This document shows positions 7,895-16,859 of a stretch of 64,000 bases of DNA, in pieces (positions within the stretch are counted from its first letter, which is position 1; the number at the start of each line of letters is the position of its first letter). Under the pieces are notes generated by a model. It was not told where the DNA came from and did not search any database. It saw only the letters and a program-made list of their open reading frames with translations. This DNA is from Microbacterium sp. W4I4 (lineage in GTDB: Bacteria; Actinomycetota; Actinomycetes; Actinomycetales; Microbacteriaceae): NCBI RefSeq assembly GCF_030816235.1, contig NZ_JAUSXT010000001.1:2542001-2606000 (forward strand). The letters are read 5' to 3'. The position numbers and the translations under genes are program-made.

Positions 7895-7900
7895 TAGACT
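7895..7900 (+). promoter_or_regulatory. -10 element TAGACT, leaderless
   Basis: TAGACT is followed by 6 nt and the GTG at 7907, so transcription should begin on or beside the start codon. No Shine-Dalgarno sequence is present. Confidence 0.55.
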
Positions 7901-7906
7901 GAATCC

Positions 7907-8977
7907 GTGACCGAGCCAACGCTGCCCCGCATCCGCCCCGAGATCGCTGCTCTGCCGCCGTACCGGCAGGGAAAGCAGGCCGGTGCGGACGCCTTCAAGC
8001 TCTCCAGCAACGAGAACCCCTTCGAGCCGCTTCCCTCGGTACTCGAGGCGCTGACGCACACGGCTCCGATCAACCGCTATCCGGATGCCACGGCCGGCGC
8101 GCTGCGCGCCCGCCTGGGCGAGCGCTACGACGTCGACGCGGATGCCGTGCACGTCGCCTCCGGCAGCGTCTCGATCCTGCACCAGCTGGTGCTCGGCACC
8201 TCGACCGTGGGCGATGAGGTCATCTACGCCTGGCGTTCGTTCGAGGCGTACCCCAGCCTCCCGCTGGTCGCCGGCGCCACCGGCATCCAGGTGCCCCTCG
8301 CGCCCGGCGCGCGGCACGACCTCGACGCGATGGCGGATGCCGTCACCGACCGCACCCGCGTGATCATCGTCTGCACGCCCAACAACCCGACCGGCCCGAT
8401 CGTCACGAGCGCCGAGTTCGCGGCCTTCGTCGCCCGCGTGCCGCAGGACGTGCTGATCATCCTCGACGAGGCGTACGCCGAGTTCGTCACCGCGCCGGAC
8501 GCCGTCGACGGACTGTCGGAGCGCATCTTCGAGCAGCATCCGAACGTGGTCGTGCTGCGCACCTTCTCCAAGGCCTACGGCCTCGCCGGACTCCGCGTCG
8601 GCTACGCGATCGGGCACCCGAGTGTGCTCGACGCCGCCCGCACCACCGGCATCCCGCTGTCGGTCACCAGCGCCGCGGAGCGCGCCGCGATCGCGAGCCT
8701 GGATGCCGAGGACGAACTGCTCGCCCGCGTCGCCGTCATCGTCGAGCGCCGCACGAGCCTGGTCGAGGGACTGCGCGCACAGGGCTGGGACGTGCCCGAC
8801 GCGCAGGCCAACTTCATCTGGCTGCCCACCGGTGAGCGCACGGATGCCGCAGCAGCGGCCTTCGTGTCCGCCGACCTGATCGTACGACCGTTCTCCGGCG
8901 ACGGCATCCGCATCTCCGTGGGTGAAGAGGAATCGATCGACCGGGTCCTCGCCGTCGCGAAGGAGATCGGCGCATGA
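7907..8977 (+). CDS. hisC: Histidinol-phosphate / aromatic amino-acid aminotransferase
   Basis: Class I/II PLP aminotransferase of 356 residues with the HisC/Pat hallmarks: KLSSNENPFEP (31-41), CTPNNPTGP (156-164), LDEAY (186-190), PLP lysine Lys222 in RTFSKAYGLAG, and GIRISVG near the end. Members convert imidazole-acetol phosphate to histidinol phosphate or transaminate aromatic keto acids. There are no other his genes here; it overlaps a second aminotransferase (ATGA) and precedes keto-acid dehydrogenase genes, so an amino-acid catabolic or Pat-type role is possible. GTG start, probably leaderless. Confidence 0.85.
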   Translation: MTEPTLPRIRPEIAALPPYRQGKQAGADAFKLSSNENPFEPLPSVLEALTHTAPINRYPDATAGALRARLGERYDVDADAVHVASGSVSILHQLVLGTSTVGDEVIYAWRSFEAYPSLPLVAGATGIQVPLAPGARHDLDAMADAVTDRTRVIIVCTPNNPTGPIVTSAEFAAFVARVPQDVLIILDEAYAEFVTAPDAVDGLSERIFEQHPNVVVLRTFSKAYGLAGLRVGYAIGHPSVLDAARTTGIPLSVTSAAERAAIASLDAEDELLARVAVIVERRTSLVEGLRAQGWDVPDAQANFIWLPTGERTDAAAAAFVSADLIVRPFSGDGIRISVGEEESIDRVLAVAKEIGA

Positions 8978-10155
8978 CCGCGTACGACTTCGAGACCACC
9001 GTCGACCGCACCGGCACGGGCGCGGCCAAGTGGGAGCACATGCGCACCGCGAACCCCGAGGTGCCGGCCGGCATCTCGCCGTTCTCGGTAGCCGACCTCG
9101 ACCTCAAGCTCGCCCCCGAGATCATCGACGGCCTGCACGAGCACCTGCAGGACGCGGTGCTCGGCTACACCATGGCCACGGATGACTACTGGGATGCCGT
9201 GACCGGATGGTTCCAGACCAGACACGGCTGGACCGTCGACCGCGAGCACATCCTGCTGGCACCCGGCGTGGTGCCGGCGTTCAACACCGCCGTCCGTGCC
9301 GTCACCGCACCCGGCGACGGTGTGATCGTGCAGACGCCGGCGTACTACCCGTTCTTCGGGGCCATCGAGGGCAACGACCGGGTGGTCGTGCGCAACCCGC
9401 TCGTCCTGCGCGACGGACGCTGGCTGATAGACCTCGACGACCTCGCCGAGAAGGCCGCCGACCCGCGCACCACCGCGCTGCTGTTCTGCAGCCCCCACAA
9501 CCCCACCGGCCGGGTCTGGGACCGCGACGAGCTCGAGGCGATCTGGCGCATCGCGCGCGACAACGACCTCACGGTGATCAGCGACGAGATCCACTTCGAT
9601 CTGCTGATGCCCGGCATCCAGCACACCGTGTTCTCGACCCTGAACGAGGACGCCGCCGCACGCACCATCGTCTGCACCGCGCCCAGCAAGACGTTCAACC
9701 TCGCCGGCATGGCGACGAGCAACATCGTCATCAGCGACGAGGGTCTGCGCGAGAAGTACGCGGCGGAGCAGGCCCGCACCGGCTTCTTCACGCTGAACGC
9801 GCTGGGCTTCCAGGCCTGCCGCCTGGCGTACACGAAGGCCGGCGGCTGGCTCGACGGGCTCATCGACCTGGTGCACGGCAACCACGAACTGGTGCGCTCG
9901 TTTCTCGCCGAGCGGATGCCGGAGGTCGTCGTCCACGACCTGGAGGGCACCTACCTGCAGTGGATGGACTTCCGCGCGCTGGGCCTGTCGCACGAGGAAC
10001 TGGAGCGCCTGCATCAGCAGGAAGCCCTGGTGTTCTTCGACGAGGGCGCCATGTTCGGGCCCGAGGGCGAGGGCTTCGAGCGGATGAACCTCGCAGCCCC
10101 GCGCCGTGCCGTTGAAGACGCCCTGGAGCGCCTCGCGCAGGCCCACGGCCGCTGA
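8974..10155 (+). CDS. MalY/PatB-family PLP aminotransferase (probable C-S lyase)
   Basis: The 393-residue protein matches the MalY/PatB branch of fold-type I PLP enzymes, often beta-C-S lyases acting on cystathionine or cysteine conjugates. Visible: the family opening KWEHMRTANPEVPAGISPF, SVADLDLKLAPEI (the usual MWVADMDF region), SPHNPTGRVW, SDEIHFDL (Asp204) and PLP lysine Lys239 in APSKTFNLAG. It overlaps the preceding gene by 4 bp, so the two are co-translated. Specificity (C-S lysis or transamination) cannot be read from the sequence. Confidence 0.85.
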   Translation: MTAYDFETTVDRTGTGAAKWEHMRTANPEVPAGISPFSVADLDLKLAPEIIDGLHEHLQDAVLGYTMATDDYWDAVTGWFQTRHGWTVDREHILLAPGVVPAFNTAVRAVTAPGDGVIVQTPAYYPFFGAIEGNDRVVVRNPLVLRDGRWLIDLDDLAEKAADPRTTALLFCSPHNPTGRVWDRDELEAIWRIARDNDLTVISDEIHFDLLMPGIQHTVFSTLNEDAAARTIVCTAPSKTFNLAGMATSNIVISDEGLREKYAAEQARTGFFTLNALGFQACRLAYTKAGGWLDGLIDLVHGNHELVRSFLAERMPEVVVHDLEGTYLQWMDFRALGLSHEELERLHQQEALVFFDEGAMFGPEGEGFERMNLAAPRRAVEDALERLAQAHGR

Positions 10156-10231
10156 GCCCAGCCCGGAAGTCCGCATTCCGAGCAGGTACTAGGGCCCCCG
10201 AACTATGCGTGACGTGGCATGCGGGCGTGGG

Positions 10232-10237
10232 TAGCGT
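10232..10237 (+). promoter_or_regulatory. -10 element TAGCGT, leaderless
   Basis: TAGCGT ends 6 nt before the GTG at 10244 of the E1alpha gene. No Shine-Dalgarno sequence precedes that GTG. Confidence 0.5.
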
Positions 10238-10243
10238 GGAGCC

Positions 10244-11371
10244 GTGACTTCGACCGAGACACCCCTCGTCCGCATCCTGGAAGCAGATGGATCATTTGCT
10301 CCCTCGGCGGCAGCCGAGCAGTATCTGCCCCTGATCGACGCGCTCGCAGACAGCGAGCTGGAGGAGTTCCACCGCGACATGGTGGTCATCCGCGCGATCG
10401 ACACGCAGGCCACCAACCTGCAGCGCCAGGGCCAACTGGCGCTGTGGCCGCCGAGCCGCGGCCAGGAGGCCGCGCAGGTCGGCTCGGCCCGCGCCGCCCG
10501 CACCCAGGACACGCTGTTCCCCTCCTACCGCGAGCACGCTGTCACCCGCATCCGCGGCGTCGACCCGCTCGACATCATCAAGGTCATGCGCGGCACCTCG
10601 CACGGCGGCTGGGACCCCACCGACCCGAAGAACGGCAACACCCGCATCTACACGCTGGTGCTGGCCTCGCAGACCCTGCACGCCGCCGGATACGCCATGG
10701 GACTCGCCTTCGACGGCAGGACCGGCTCGGGTGACGTCGACCGCGACGAGGCCGTGGTCGTCTACTACGGCGACGGCGCCTCCAGTCAGGGCGACGTGCA
10801 CGAGGCGATGGTCTTCGCCGCCAGCTACAACGCCCCCGTCGTCTTCTTCCTGCAGAACAACCACTGGGCCATCTCGGTGCCGGTTGCGACCCAGTCGAAG
10901 GTGCCGCTGGTCGGCCGCGGCGCCGGCTACGGCATCCCGAGCGTCCGCGTCGACGGCAACGACGTGCTCGCCAGCTACGCCGTCTCGCGCACCCTGCTCG
11001 ACGAGGCGCGCGGCGGTGCCGGACCCCGCGCGATCGAGGCGGTCACGTACCGGATGGGTGCGCACACCACGAGCGACGACCCGACCAAGTACCGCGGCTC
11101 CGACGAGGAGCAGTCCTGGGCGCTGCGCGACCCGATCGCGCGCATGGAGGCGTACCTGCGCGGCAGGGGAGCATCCGACGCCCTCTTCGCCGACATCCAG
11201 GCCGAGGCGGTGGATGCTGCCGAAGACTTGCGCGCGCGCACCGTGGAGCTCACCGCCCCGCCCCGGAACCTGATGTTCGACCACGTGTACAGCGAGCAGC
11301 ATCCGCTCGTCGACGAACAGCGAGCCTGGCTCGACGACTACGAGGCCTCGTTCGAAGGAGACCGCGCATGA
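10244..11371 (+). CDS. 2-oxoacid dehydrogenase E1 alpha subunit
   Basis: TPP-dependent decarboxylase alpha chain of a branched-chain keto-acid or pyruvate dehydrogenase complex. In 375 residues it has the ThDP motif GDGASSQGDVHEA ... FFLQNNHWAIS (GDG to NN), the loop VTYRMGAHTTSDDPTKYR that carries the regulatory serines in eukaryotic homologues, and the RQGQLALWPPSRGQEA block of the alpha/beta E1 type. GTG start; its stop overlaps the E1beta start by 4 bp. No E3 (lipoamide dehydrogenase) gene follows, so E3 must come from elsewhere. Branched-chain substrates seem likelier given the aminotransferases upstream. Confidence 0.9.
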   Translation: MTSTETPLVRILEADGSFAPSAAAEQYLPLIDALADSELEEFHRDMVVIRAIDTQATNLQRQGQLALWPPSRGQEAAQVGSARAARTQDTLFPSYREHAVTRIRGVDPLDIIKVMRGTSHGGWDPTDPKNGNTRIYTLVLASQTLHAAGYAMGLAFDGRTGSGDVDRDEAVVVYYGDGASSQGDVHEAMVFAASYNAPVVFFLQNNHWAISVPVATQSKVPLVGRGAGYGIPSVRVDGNDVLASYAVSRTLLDEARGGAGPRAIEAVTYRMGAHTTSDDPTKYRGSDEEQSWALRDPIARMEAYLRGRGASDALFADIQAEAVDAAEDLRARTVELTAPPRNLMFDHVYSEQHPLVDEQRAWLDDYEASFEGDRA

Positions 11372-12348
11372 CTCTCGAGACGATGCCGCTGTCGAAGGCG
11401 CTCAACGCAGGGCTCCGCAAGGCCATGCAGGATGACCCCCGCGTGCTGATGATGGGCGAGGACATCGGACAGCTCGGCGGTGTGTTCCGCGTCACCGAGG
11501 GCCTGCAGGCCGAGTTCGGAGACAAGCGCGTGCTGGACACCCCGCTCGCCGAGTCAGGCATCGTCGGCACCGCGATCGGCCTGGCCATGGCGGGTTTCCG
11601 GCCGGTGTGCGAGATCCAGTTCGACGGGTTCGTCTTCCCGGCCTTCGACCAGATCACCTCGCAGCTTGCGAAGATGACGAACCGCCACGAGGGTGCGCTG
11701 TCGATGCCGATCGTCATCCGCATCCCCTACGGCGGCCACATCGGCGCCGTCGAGCACCACCAGGAGAGCCCCGAGGCGTACTTCGCGCACACCCCGGGCC
11801 TGCGGGTGGTGTCGCCATCGACGCCGAACGACGCCTACTGGATGATCCAGGAGGCCATCGCGTCGAACGATCCCGTGATCTTCCTCGAGCCCAAGAGCCG
11901 GTACTGGCCCAAGGGCGAGGTCGAGCTCGAGGCATCCGCCGCCCCGCTGCACGCCTCGCGCGTCGTCCGCCGCGGCACCGACGTGACCCTCGTCGGCCAC
12001 GGCGCCATGGTCACGACCCTGCTGCAGGCCGCCGCGCTCGCCGAGGCCGAGGGCACCAGCTGCGAGGTCGTCGACGTGCGCTCGCTGTCGCCGGTGGACT
12101 ACGGACCCATCCTCGACTCGGTGCGCTCCACCGGGCGGATGGTCTACGCGCAGGAGGCCCCCGGCAACACCAGCGTGGGCGGCGAGATCGCCGCCACCGT
12201 CATGGAGCGCGCCTTCTACGCGCTCGAGGCCCCCGTGCTGCGCGTCTCGGGCTTCGACGTGCCCTTCCCTCCCGCCAAGCTCGAAGGCGCCTACCTTCCG
12301 GATGCGGACCGCATCCTGGAAGCCGTCGACCGCTCGCTCGCATACTGA
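11368..12348 (+). CDS. 2-oxoacid dehydrogenase E1 beta subunit
   Basis: Beta chain of the E1 heterotetramer, 326 residues. Family blocks: [54 protein letters not shown] and the C-terminal transketolase domain with [28 protein letters not shown] and [15 protein letters not shown]. Starts ATG inside the ATGA overlap with E1alpha and is followed after 13 bp by the E2 gene. Function follows the complex; the keto acid is not determined by sequence. Confidence 0.92.
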   Translation: MTLETMPLSKALNAGLRKAMQDDPRVLMMGEDIGQLGGVFRVTEGLQAEFGDKRVLDTPLAESGIVGTAIGLAMAGFRPVCEIQFDGFVFPAFDQITSQLAKMTNRHEGALSMPIVIRIPYGGHIGAVEHHQESPEAYFAHTPGLRVVSPSTPNDAYWMIQEAIASNDPVIFLEPKSRYWPKGEVELEASAAPLHASRVVRRGTDVTLVGHGAMVTTLLQAAALAEAEGTSCEVVDVRSLSPVDYGPILDSVRSTGRMVYAQEAPGNTSVGGEIAATVMERAFYALEAPVLRVSGFDVPFPPAKLEGAYLPDADRILEAVDRSLAY

Positions 12349-12361
12349 ATCGGACATCGCC

Positions 12362-13717
12362 ATGACCACTCAGACCTTCACCCTTCCCGACGTCGGCGAG
12401 GGCCTCACCGAGGCCGAGATCGTCACCTGGAAGGTCGCGCCGGGCGACACCGTCGCGATCAACGACGTCATCTGCGAGATCGAGACGGCCAAGTCGCTCG
12501 TCGAGCTGCCCTCGCCGCACGCCGGCATCGTCGGCGAGATCCTCGTCGCCGAGGGCGTCACGGTCGAGGTCGGGGCACCGATCATCACGATTCTGAGTGC
12601 GGATGCTGCGCCTGCGGCCTCCGCCCCGGCGGCACCCGCCGCGGAAGAGGGCGGCGGCTCGGTGCTGGTCGGCTACGGAACAGGCGGTGGCGCCACTTCG
12701 CGCCGCAAGCGTCCGGCCGAGCGTCAGGTGCGCTCCTCGGTGGGCGTGATCGCCAAGCCGCCGATCCGCAAGCTGGCCCGCGACCTGGGCGTGGAGTTGA
12801 CCGAGGTCACGGCGACCGGCGCCGACGGCGAGGTCACCCGCGATGACGTGGTCGCGCACGCCGAGCAGGCCAGCGTATTCCGCAACATCGAGACGCCGGA
12901 GTGGGGCGCCGTGCGCGACGAGACTCTCCCGGTTCCTGAGCGAGCGCAGCGAGACGAAGGGCCGGCATCCGCTCCGAGCGGCCTGTCCCGCGGCAGCCAG
13001 CCGGTCTCAAACCCTGAGCGCACGGAGTCCATCCCGGTCAAGGGCGTCCGCAAGGCGACCAGTTCGGCGATGGTGCGCAGCGCCTACTCCGCCCCGCACG
13101 TGACCGTGTGGAAGGAGATCGACGCCACCCGCACGATGGAACTCGTCAAGCGACTCAAGGCCTCGCCCGACTTCGCCGACATCCGCGTCTCACCGCTGCT
13201 GATCATGGCGCGCGCCGTGATCTGGGCGGCCCGACGCACGCCGATGGTGAACGCCGCCTGGGTCGACACCGAGAACGGCGCCGAGATCGCCGTGCGCCAC
13301 TATGTGAACCTCGGGATCGCCGCGGCGACGCCGCGCGGCCTGCTGGTGCCGAACATCAAGGACGCGCAGGACCTCGGGATGAAGGACCTGGCCCGCGCGC
13401 TGAACCGCCTGACCGTCACTGCCCGCGAGGGGAAGACCAGCCCCGCCGACCAGCAGGGCGGCACGATCACGATCACCAACATCGGCGTGTTCGGGATGGA
13501 CGCCGGCACCCCGATCATCAACCCCGGCGAGGCCGGGATCATCGCCATGGGCACGATCGCGCAGAAGCCCTGGGTCGTCGACGGCGAGGTGCGCCCGCGC
13601 TGGGTGACCACGGTCGCCGGCTCGTTCGACCACCGCGTCGTGGACGGCGACGGCATGAGCCGCTTCGTCGCGGATGTCGCGTCGATCCTGGAGGAGCCCG
13701 CGCTGCTGGTCGATTGA
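12362..13717 (+). CDS. 2-oxoacid dehydrogenase E2 (dihydrolipoyl acyltransferase)
   Basis: Core of the complex; 451 residues in the order lipoyl domain (1-80, Lys44 in [10 protein letters not shown]), E3/E1-binding domain (about 118-165, [18 protein letters not shown]), linker, catalytic domain (about 225-451) with the active site HRVVDGDG (His424, Asp428). The linker encodes [13 protein letters not shown], produced by a dispersed repeat (12931-12962) read in frame, followed by a Ser/Gly-rich stretch. Last gene of the E1alpha-E1beta-E2 operon. An in-frame upstream ATG at 12302 lies inside E1beta and lacks a ribosome site. Confidence 0.92.
   Translation: MTTQTFTLPDVGEGLTEAEIVTWKVAPGDTVAINDVICEIETAKSLVELPSPHAGIVGEILVAEGVTVEVGAPIITILSADAAPAASAPAAPAAEEGGGSVLVGYGTGGGATSRRKRPAERQVRSSVGVIAKPPIRKLARDLGVELTEVTATGADGEVTRDDVVAHAEQASVFRNIETPEWGAVRDETLPVPERAQRDEGPASAPSGLSRGSQPVSNPERTESIPVKGVRKATSSAMVRSAYSAPHVTVWKEIDATRTMELVKRLKASPDFADIRVSPLLIMARAVIWAARRTPMVNAAWVDTENGAEIAVRHYVNLGIAAATPRGLLVPNIKDAQDLGMKDLARALNRLTVTAREGKTSPADQQGGTITITNIGVFGMDAGTPIINPGEAGIIAMGTIAQKPWVVDGEVRPRWVTTVAGSFDHRVVDGDGMSRFVADVASILEEPALLVD
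12931..12962. repeat. Dispersed GGTYCCTGAGC...CGAAGGG repeat inside the E2 gene
   Basis: GGTTCCTGAGC and CGAAGGG flank GAGCGCAGCGAGA. It lies in the linker between the peripheral-subunit-binding and catalytic domains and keeps the frame. The same two ends with a shorter core occur on the other strand in the helicase gene at 46304-46325. Confidence 0.7.
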
Positions 13718-13747
13718 CCGTCGACGTCACCCCCGCCGATACGTTCT

Positions 13748-13814
13748 GGGGGCCGACACGCCAGATGTCGGACCGATTCGCGGAGAACGGCCCGCATCTG
13801 GCGTGTCGGCCCCC
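13748..13814. repeat. Perfect 20-bp inverted repeat downstream of the E2 gene
   Basis: GGGGGCCGACACGCCAGATG at 13748-13767 is mirrored exactly at 13795-13814 with a 27-nt loop. It begins 31 bp after the E2 stop, between convergent genes, and could stop transcription from either side; there is no T-run after it. Confidence 0.85.
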
Positions 13815-13843
13815 GAAGTGGAAGACCCCGCCCCGCGACACAA

Positions 13844-13873
13844 GACGCCGCCTCCCGCAGGGGAGACGGCGCC
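13844..13873 (-). terminator. Probable terminator of the exported PIG-L gene
   Basis: On the minus strand GGCGCCGTCTCCC and GGGAGGCGGCGTC form a stem with 11 of 13 pairs and a short CTGC loop, followed by TTGTGT, about 18 nt past the stop at 13891. It leaves little room for readthrough into the E2 side. Confidence 0.6.
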
Positions 13874-13890
13874 TTCTGTCACGGAGAGGG

Positions 13891-16683
13891 TCAGACCGAA
13901 CGACCACCCAGCGGAGCCTTCGCCGCGTACACACCGCCATCCGACTCGAAGGACACCGCGATCACGGGCGATGCCTTCGTGCCGGTGAGACTGGTGCCGC
14001 CTCCGGTCGCGGCCGTCCGTGCCGAGAACCGCACGTCGGATGCTCCGGCCGGCAGGGTGACCTCGGCGCTGCCGACGGCCTGTGCGCCGTCCCACAGGTA
14101 GACCCGTGCGACTCCGGCCTGCGGCGTCTGCAGCTTCAGGGTGACGAAGCCCGCCGAGATCGACGACTTCAGCACCTTCAGCGGGTGGCTGGTCGGGGAG
14201 AACCCGCCCAGCGGCACCTGGTCACCGGCCGACTGCAGGATCGACTGCGGCGAGGTCACGGATCGTGCCGCGGTGTCGGGCAGGGTCGGCTTCTTCGGGC
14301 TGGAACCGGCATCCTGGATGCCGTCCAGCGTGATGATGCCCCAGCGCCAGGGATCGGCCCGCATGCCCGGGAACGTCGACCAGCCCACTCGCTGCTGCGC
14401 GGCCTTGTTCTGCGTGTCGGAGTCGTTGACCACCACGTTGAAGCCGACGTGCTGGGGGTCGAGGTTGTCCGGCAGCACCGCGAACGGGATCTTCACCTCC
14501 ATGTCGTAACCGGCGTACTCGGCCGCAGTCGAGGCCATCTTCACCTTCACCTGCATGCCGGGGGCCGTCACCGCCGCTTCGCCCTGCCAGTTGTCGCGGT
14601 CGCGGCCCACGCCGGGATCGCCCGTCATGGAGTCCATCGACGGCATGATGCCGGCGATGAACGTCTGCGCCGTGTTCCCGGCCGTTCCACGCGGGTCGAT
14701 GTAGATCTCCACCGCGTCGGTGCGCCGCTGACGCTTGTTATCGGATGCCGGCAGGATCGTGCCCCGGATGTCGTCGACGACCGACAGGAACAGGTAGAAG
14801 TTCGCGTCGTCGTGCGTGATCCACGTCTTCGCGCTGATCGACGGGTTCGTGCCGCCCATCGGGCTGCCGTCCCAGATCGTGTCGACCGGGATCGGGTCGC
14901 CGGGGTACTCGTCATCACGTCGGATGCCGTCGATGGTCGGCGCTGATGCGGTCCGCTGCACGGCGAAGGTCGGCAGGAGGTTCATCGTCACGGCGCGCTC
15001 AGCGCTGCCCGCCTCGCTCGTCGCGATGACCGTGACGGGCCAGCTGCCCTTGTTCGGTGCGCGGTTGGCGGTGGGGATCGAGGTGTCGACGTTCGTCACC
15101 TCGAAGCTGACGGTCGTGGTCTCACCCGCGGCGAGGCCGGAGTAGGACTTCTGCGCCGGGGTGGCGGTGAAGCCCGCGGGAAGCGTCAGCGACACCGAGC
15201 CGGAGCGGCTCTGCGCCGAGAAGTTCTCGACCACGATCTCGAGCGTGCGGGTGCGTCCCTGCCCGATGGCGAAGAGCTCCGGAACCAGCACGTCGAGGTG
15301 CTTGACGTCGAGCTTCGCCGTCCACGCGCGGAACGCCTGGATCTCCTCGAGCGGACGGATGGTGGCCTCGACCGCTCCTGCCACGCGCAGTTGCGCGAAT
15401 GTGGTGCCGGTGGCGGAGCCTGCTGCGAGAGTGGCCTCCACGCGCACCTGGGATCCTGTTGCGGCATCCGCGGCTGCAGTGACCTGGAAGGTCTCGGTGC
15501 GCGAACGGCCCGCGTTCAGAGCGGGGATCGACACCGCACCACCCGACGACCAACCGGAGGGGACCGAGAGGGTCAGGTTTCCGGCGGGAAGCTTCGCCCC
15601 CGAGGGTGCCGTCACGGTCACCTCGACGGCGACGCTCTCGCCCGCGACGACCTCGAAACGGCCGGGCCGCACGTCGATGAGCGTGCCGAAGGGGAGGCCG
15701 CCTTCGATCGGCAGTGCAGCGCCGCGCAGGGCGGCGTCGCCGCCGGAGCGGGGGTCGACGATCGGCGTGCGCGAGTGGATGACCGTGAACCAGGAGTTGG
15801 AGATCCGCGCGGGGTCCTTGGTTCCCGGGGCGAACTCCGCCCATCCCTGGGTGACGTACGCCCAGCGGGCGCGGTCGAGCATCTCCGACCAGCGCACGCC
15901 GTGACGGCCGCTCACGGTGCCGTTCCAGCATCCGAACACCACATCGGATGCCACAGTCGGGGTGTAACCGGCGGCAACGCCCTGCTCGCCCGCGGCGCCC
16001 GTGCCGTTGCCGCCCGATCGGAGGATCCGGCGCGGCTGCCAGGTCTGGAAACCCTCCGCGAAGTGCTCCGGGTAGCGCTGCGGGTCGCCGGCGGCGAGGT
16101 ATGCCTCGACCGCGAACATCGCCGCCTGCTGGTGGTTGCCGTGATTGCCCTCGACGGCGGACGGGTTCATCGTGACGATGACATCCGGCCGGGTGGCGCG
16201 AACGACTCGGACGATCCGGCCGAGCACGGCGTCGCCGTCCCACACCTGGTGCGACAGCGGAGCGCTCGCCGTGTAGTAGAAGTCCAGTCCGTCGAGGTTG
16301 AAGACGTTCTCGATGCCGGCGTATCCGACCGCGGTGCGCTCCTCGGCCTCGCGCATCATGCCCAGCGGCGGGCCCTCCTCGAGACCGACCGCGTTGCCGC
16401 CGCCCTCCCCGCGGGTGACGGTGATGACGCCGGCCTTCATGCCGAGGAACTCGTTCCACTGGCCGAAGACGCCGAGGTTCCCGGCCTCGTCATCCGGGTG
16501 CGCGCCGATGAAGAGCACGTTGAGCTTCACGGCACCGCCGGGTGCCGCGAGTGCCTGTTCGGCTGCCGTCAGTCCCATCGCCGGTGCACCCACCACGGCG
16601 GCCGCGACGCCGAAGGCGCCACCCGCCTTGAACAGGTTCCGTCGGGTCAGGGAGAGTTCGGAGAGGGTTCGTCGATCGTCCAT
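13891..16683 (-). CDS. Tat-exported PIG-L deacetylase with C-terminal sugar-binding module
   Basis: A 930-residue exported zinc deacetylase, presumably removing N-acetyl groups from an amino-sugar glycoconjugate or polymer outside the cell. The N-terminus is a Tat signal (TRRNLFKAGGAFG then a hydrophobic run to AEQALAAP). The PIG-L domain (about 50-300) opens with VLFIGAHPDDEAGN, the zinc/catalytic HPDDE motif, and has EGNHGNHQQA as the later His site. The middle (about 330-580) has two or three beta-sandwich repeats of the NEW3/alpha-galactosidase-associated type. A CBM9-like domain follows (TIDGIRRDDEYPGDPIPVD ... AKTWITHDDANFYLFLSVVDD ... DAVEIYIDPRG). The gene stands alone, downstream of the ROK gene, with its own regulatory region. 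Confidence 0.85.
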   Translation of the reverse strand: MDDRRTLSELSLTRRNLFKAGGAFGVAAAVVGAPAMGLTAAEQALAAPGGAVKLNVLFIGAHPDDEAGNLGVFGQWNEFLGMKAGVITVTRGEGGGNAVGLEEGPPLGMMREAEERTAVGYAGIENVFNLDGLDFYYTASAPLSHQVWDGDAVLGRIVRVVRATRPDVIVTMNPSAVEGNHGNHQQAAMFAVEAYLAAGDPQRYPEHFAEGFQTWQPRRILRSGGNGTGAAGEQGVAAGYTPTVASDVVFGCWNGTVSGRHGVRWSEMLDRARWAYVTQGWAEFAPGTKDPARISNSWFTVIHSRTPIVDPRSGGDAALRGAALPIEGGLPFGTLIDVRPGRFEVVAGESVAVEVTVTAPSGAKLPAGNLTLSVPSGWSSGGAVSIPALNAGRSRTETFQVTAAADAATGSQVRVEATLAAGSATGTTFAQLRVAGAVEATIRPLEEIQAFRAWTAKLDVKHLDVLVPELFAIGQGRTRTLEIVVENFSAQSRSGSVSLTLPAGFTATPAQKSYSGLAAGETTTVSFEVTNVDTSIPTANRAPNKGSWPVTVIATSEAGSAERAVTMNLLPTFAVQRTASAPTIDGIRRDDEYPGDPIPVDTIWDGSPMGGTNPSISAKTWITHDDANFYLFLSVVDDIRGTILPASDNKRQRRTDAVEIYIDPRGTAGNTAQTFIAGIMPSMDSMTGDPGVGRDRDNWQGEAAVTAPGMQVKVKMASTAAEYAGYDMEVKIPFAVLPDNLDPQHVGFNVVVNDSDTQNKAAQQRVGWSTFPGMRADPWRWGIITLDGIQDAGSSPKKPTLPDTAARSVTSPQSILQSAGDQVPLGGFSPTSHPLKVLKSSISAGFVTLKLQTPQAGVARVYLWDGAQAVGSAEVTLPAGASDVRFSARTAATGGGTSLTGTKASPVIAVSFESDGGVYAAKAPLGGRSV

Positions 16684-16755
16684 CGTGGACCAGCCTTTCG
16701 CGCGGAGAGCACAGCGGTGTCGCCCTCCGTGCCGTCGATGAGAGGGGAGGAGAAG

Positions 16756-16785
16756 CACTTAGTTTCCGGTCAGAATTAAGTGGTG
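16756..16785. promoter_or_regulatory. Paired CCGGAAANTAAGT motifs upstream of the PIG-L gene
   Basis: Reverse-strand ACCGGAAACTAAGTG (16756-16770) abuts forward TCAGAATTAAGTGG (16770-16783); together they form an inverted repeat with CACTTA and TAAGTG ends. Similar words occur at 16821 and 25459. Likely an operator shared by the catabolic island. Confidence 0.5.
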
Positions 16786-16820
16786 TCCCCATTCCATCGG
16801 CCGAGGCGCCGGCCGTCAAC

Positions 16821-16838
16821 GACGGAAATTAAGTCCCG
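16821..16838 (+). promoter_or_regulatory. Third copy of the CGGAAANTAAGTC motif
   Basis: GACGGAAATTAAGTCCCG lies in the gap between the ROK gene's 3' end and the exported deacetylase gene. The AT-rich core stands out in this GC-rich region. Confidence 0.45.
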
Positions 16839-16859
16839 ATCGGCCGGCTGCCACGCCGC

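Noticed and set aside
15298..16779. Long open frame on the plus strand opposite the exported PIG-L gene (and similar long antisense frames elsewhere)
   Set aside because: High GC leaves few stops in antisense frames. The translation is Arg/Gly/Asp-rich without domains, and the minus strand has a complete, motif-rich protein.
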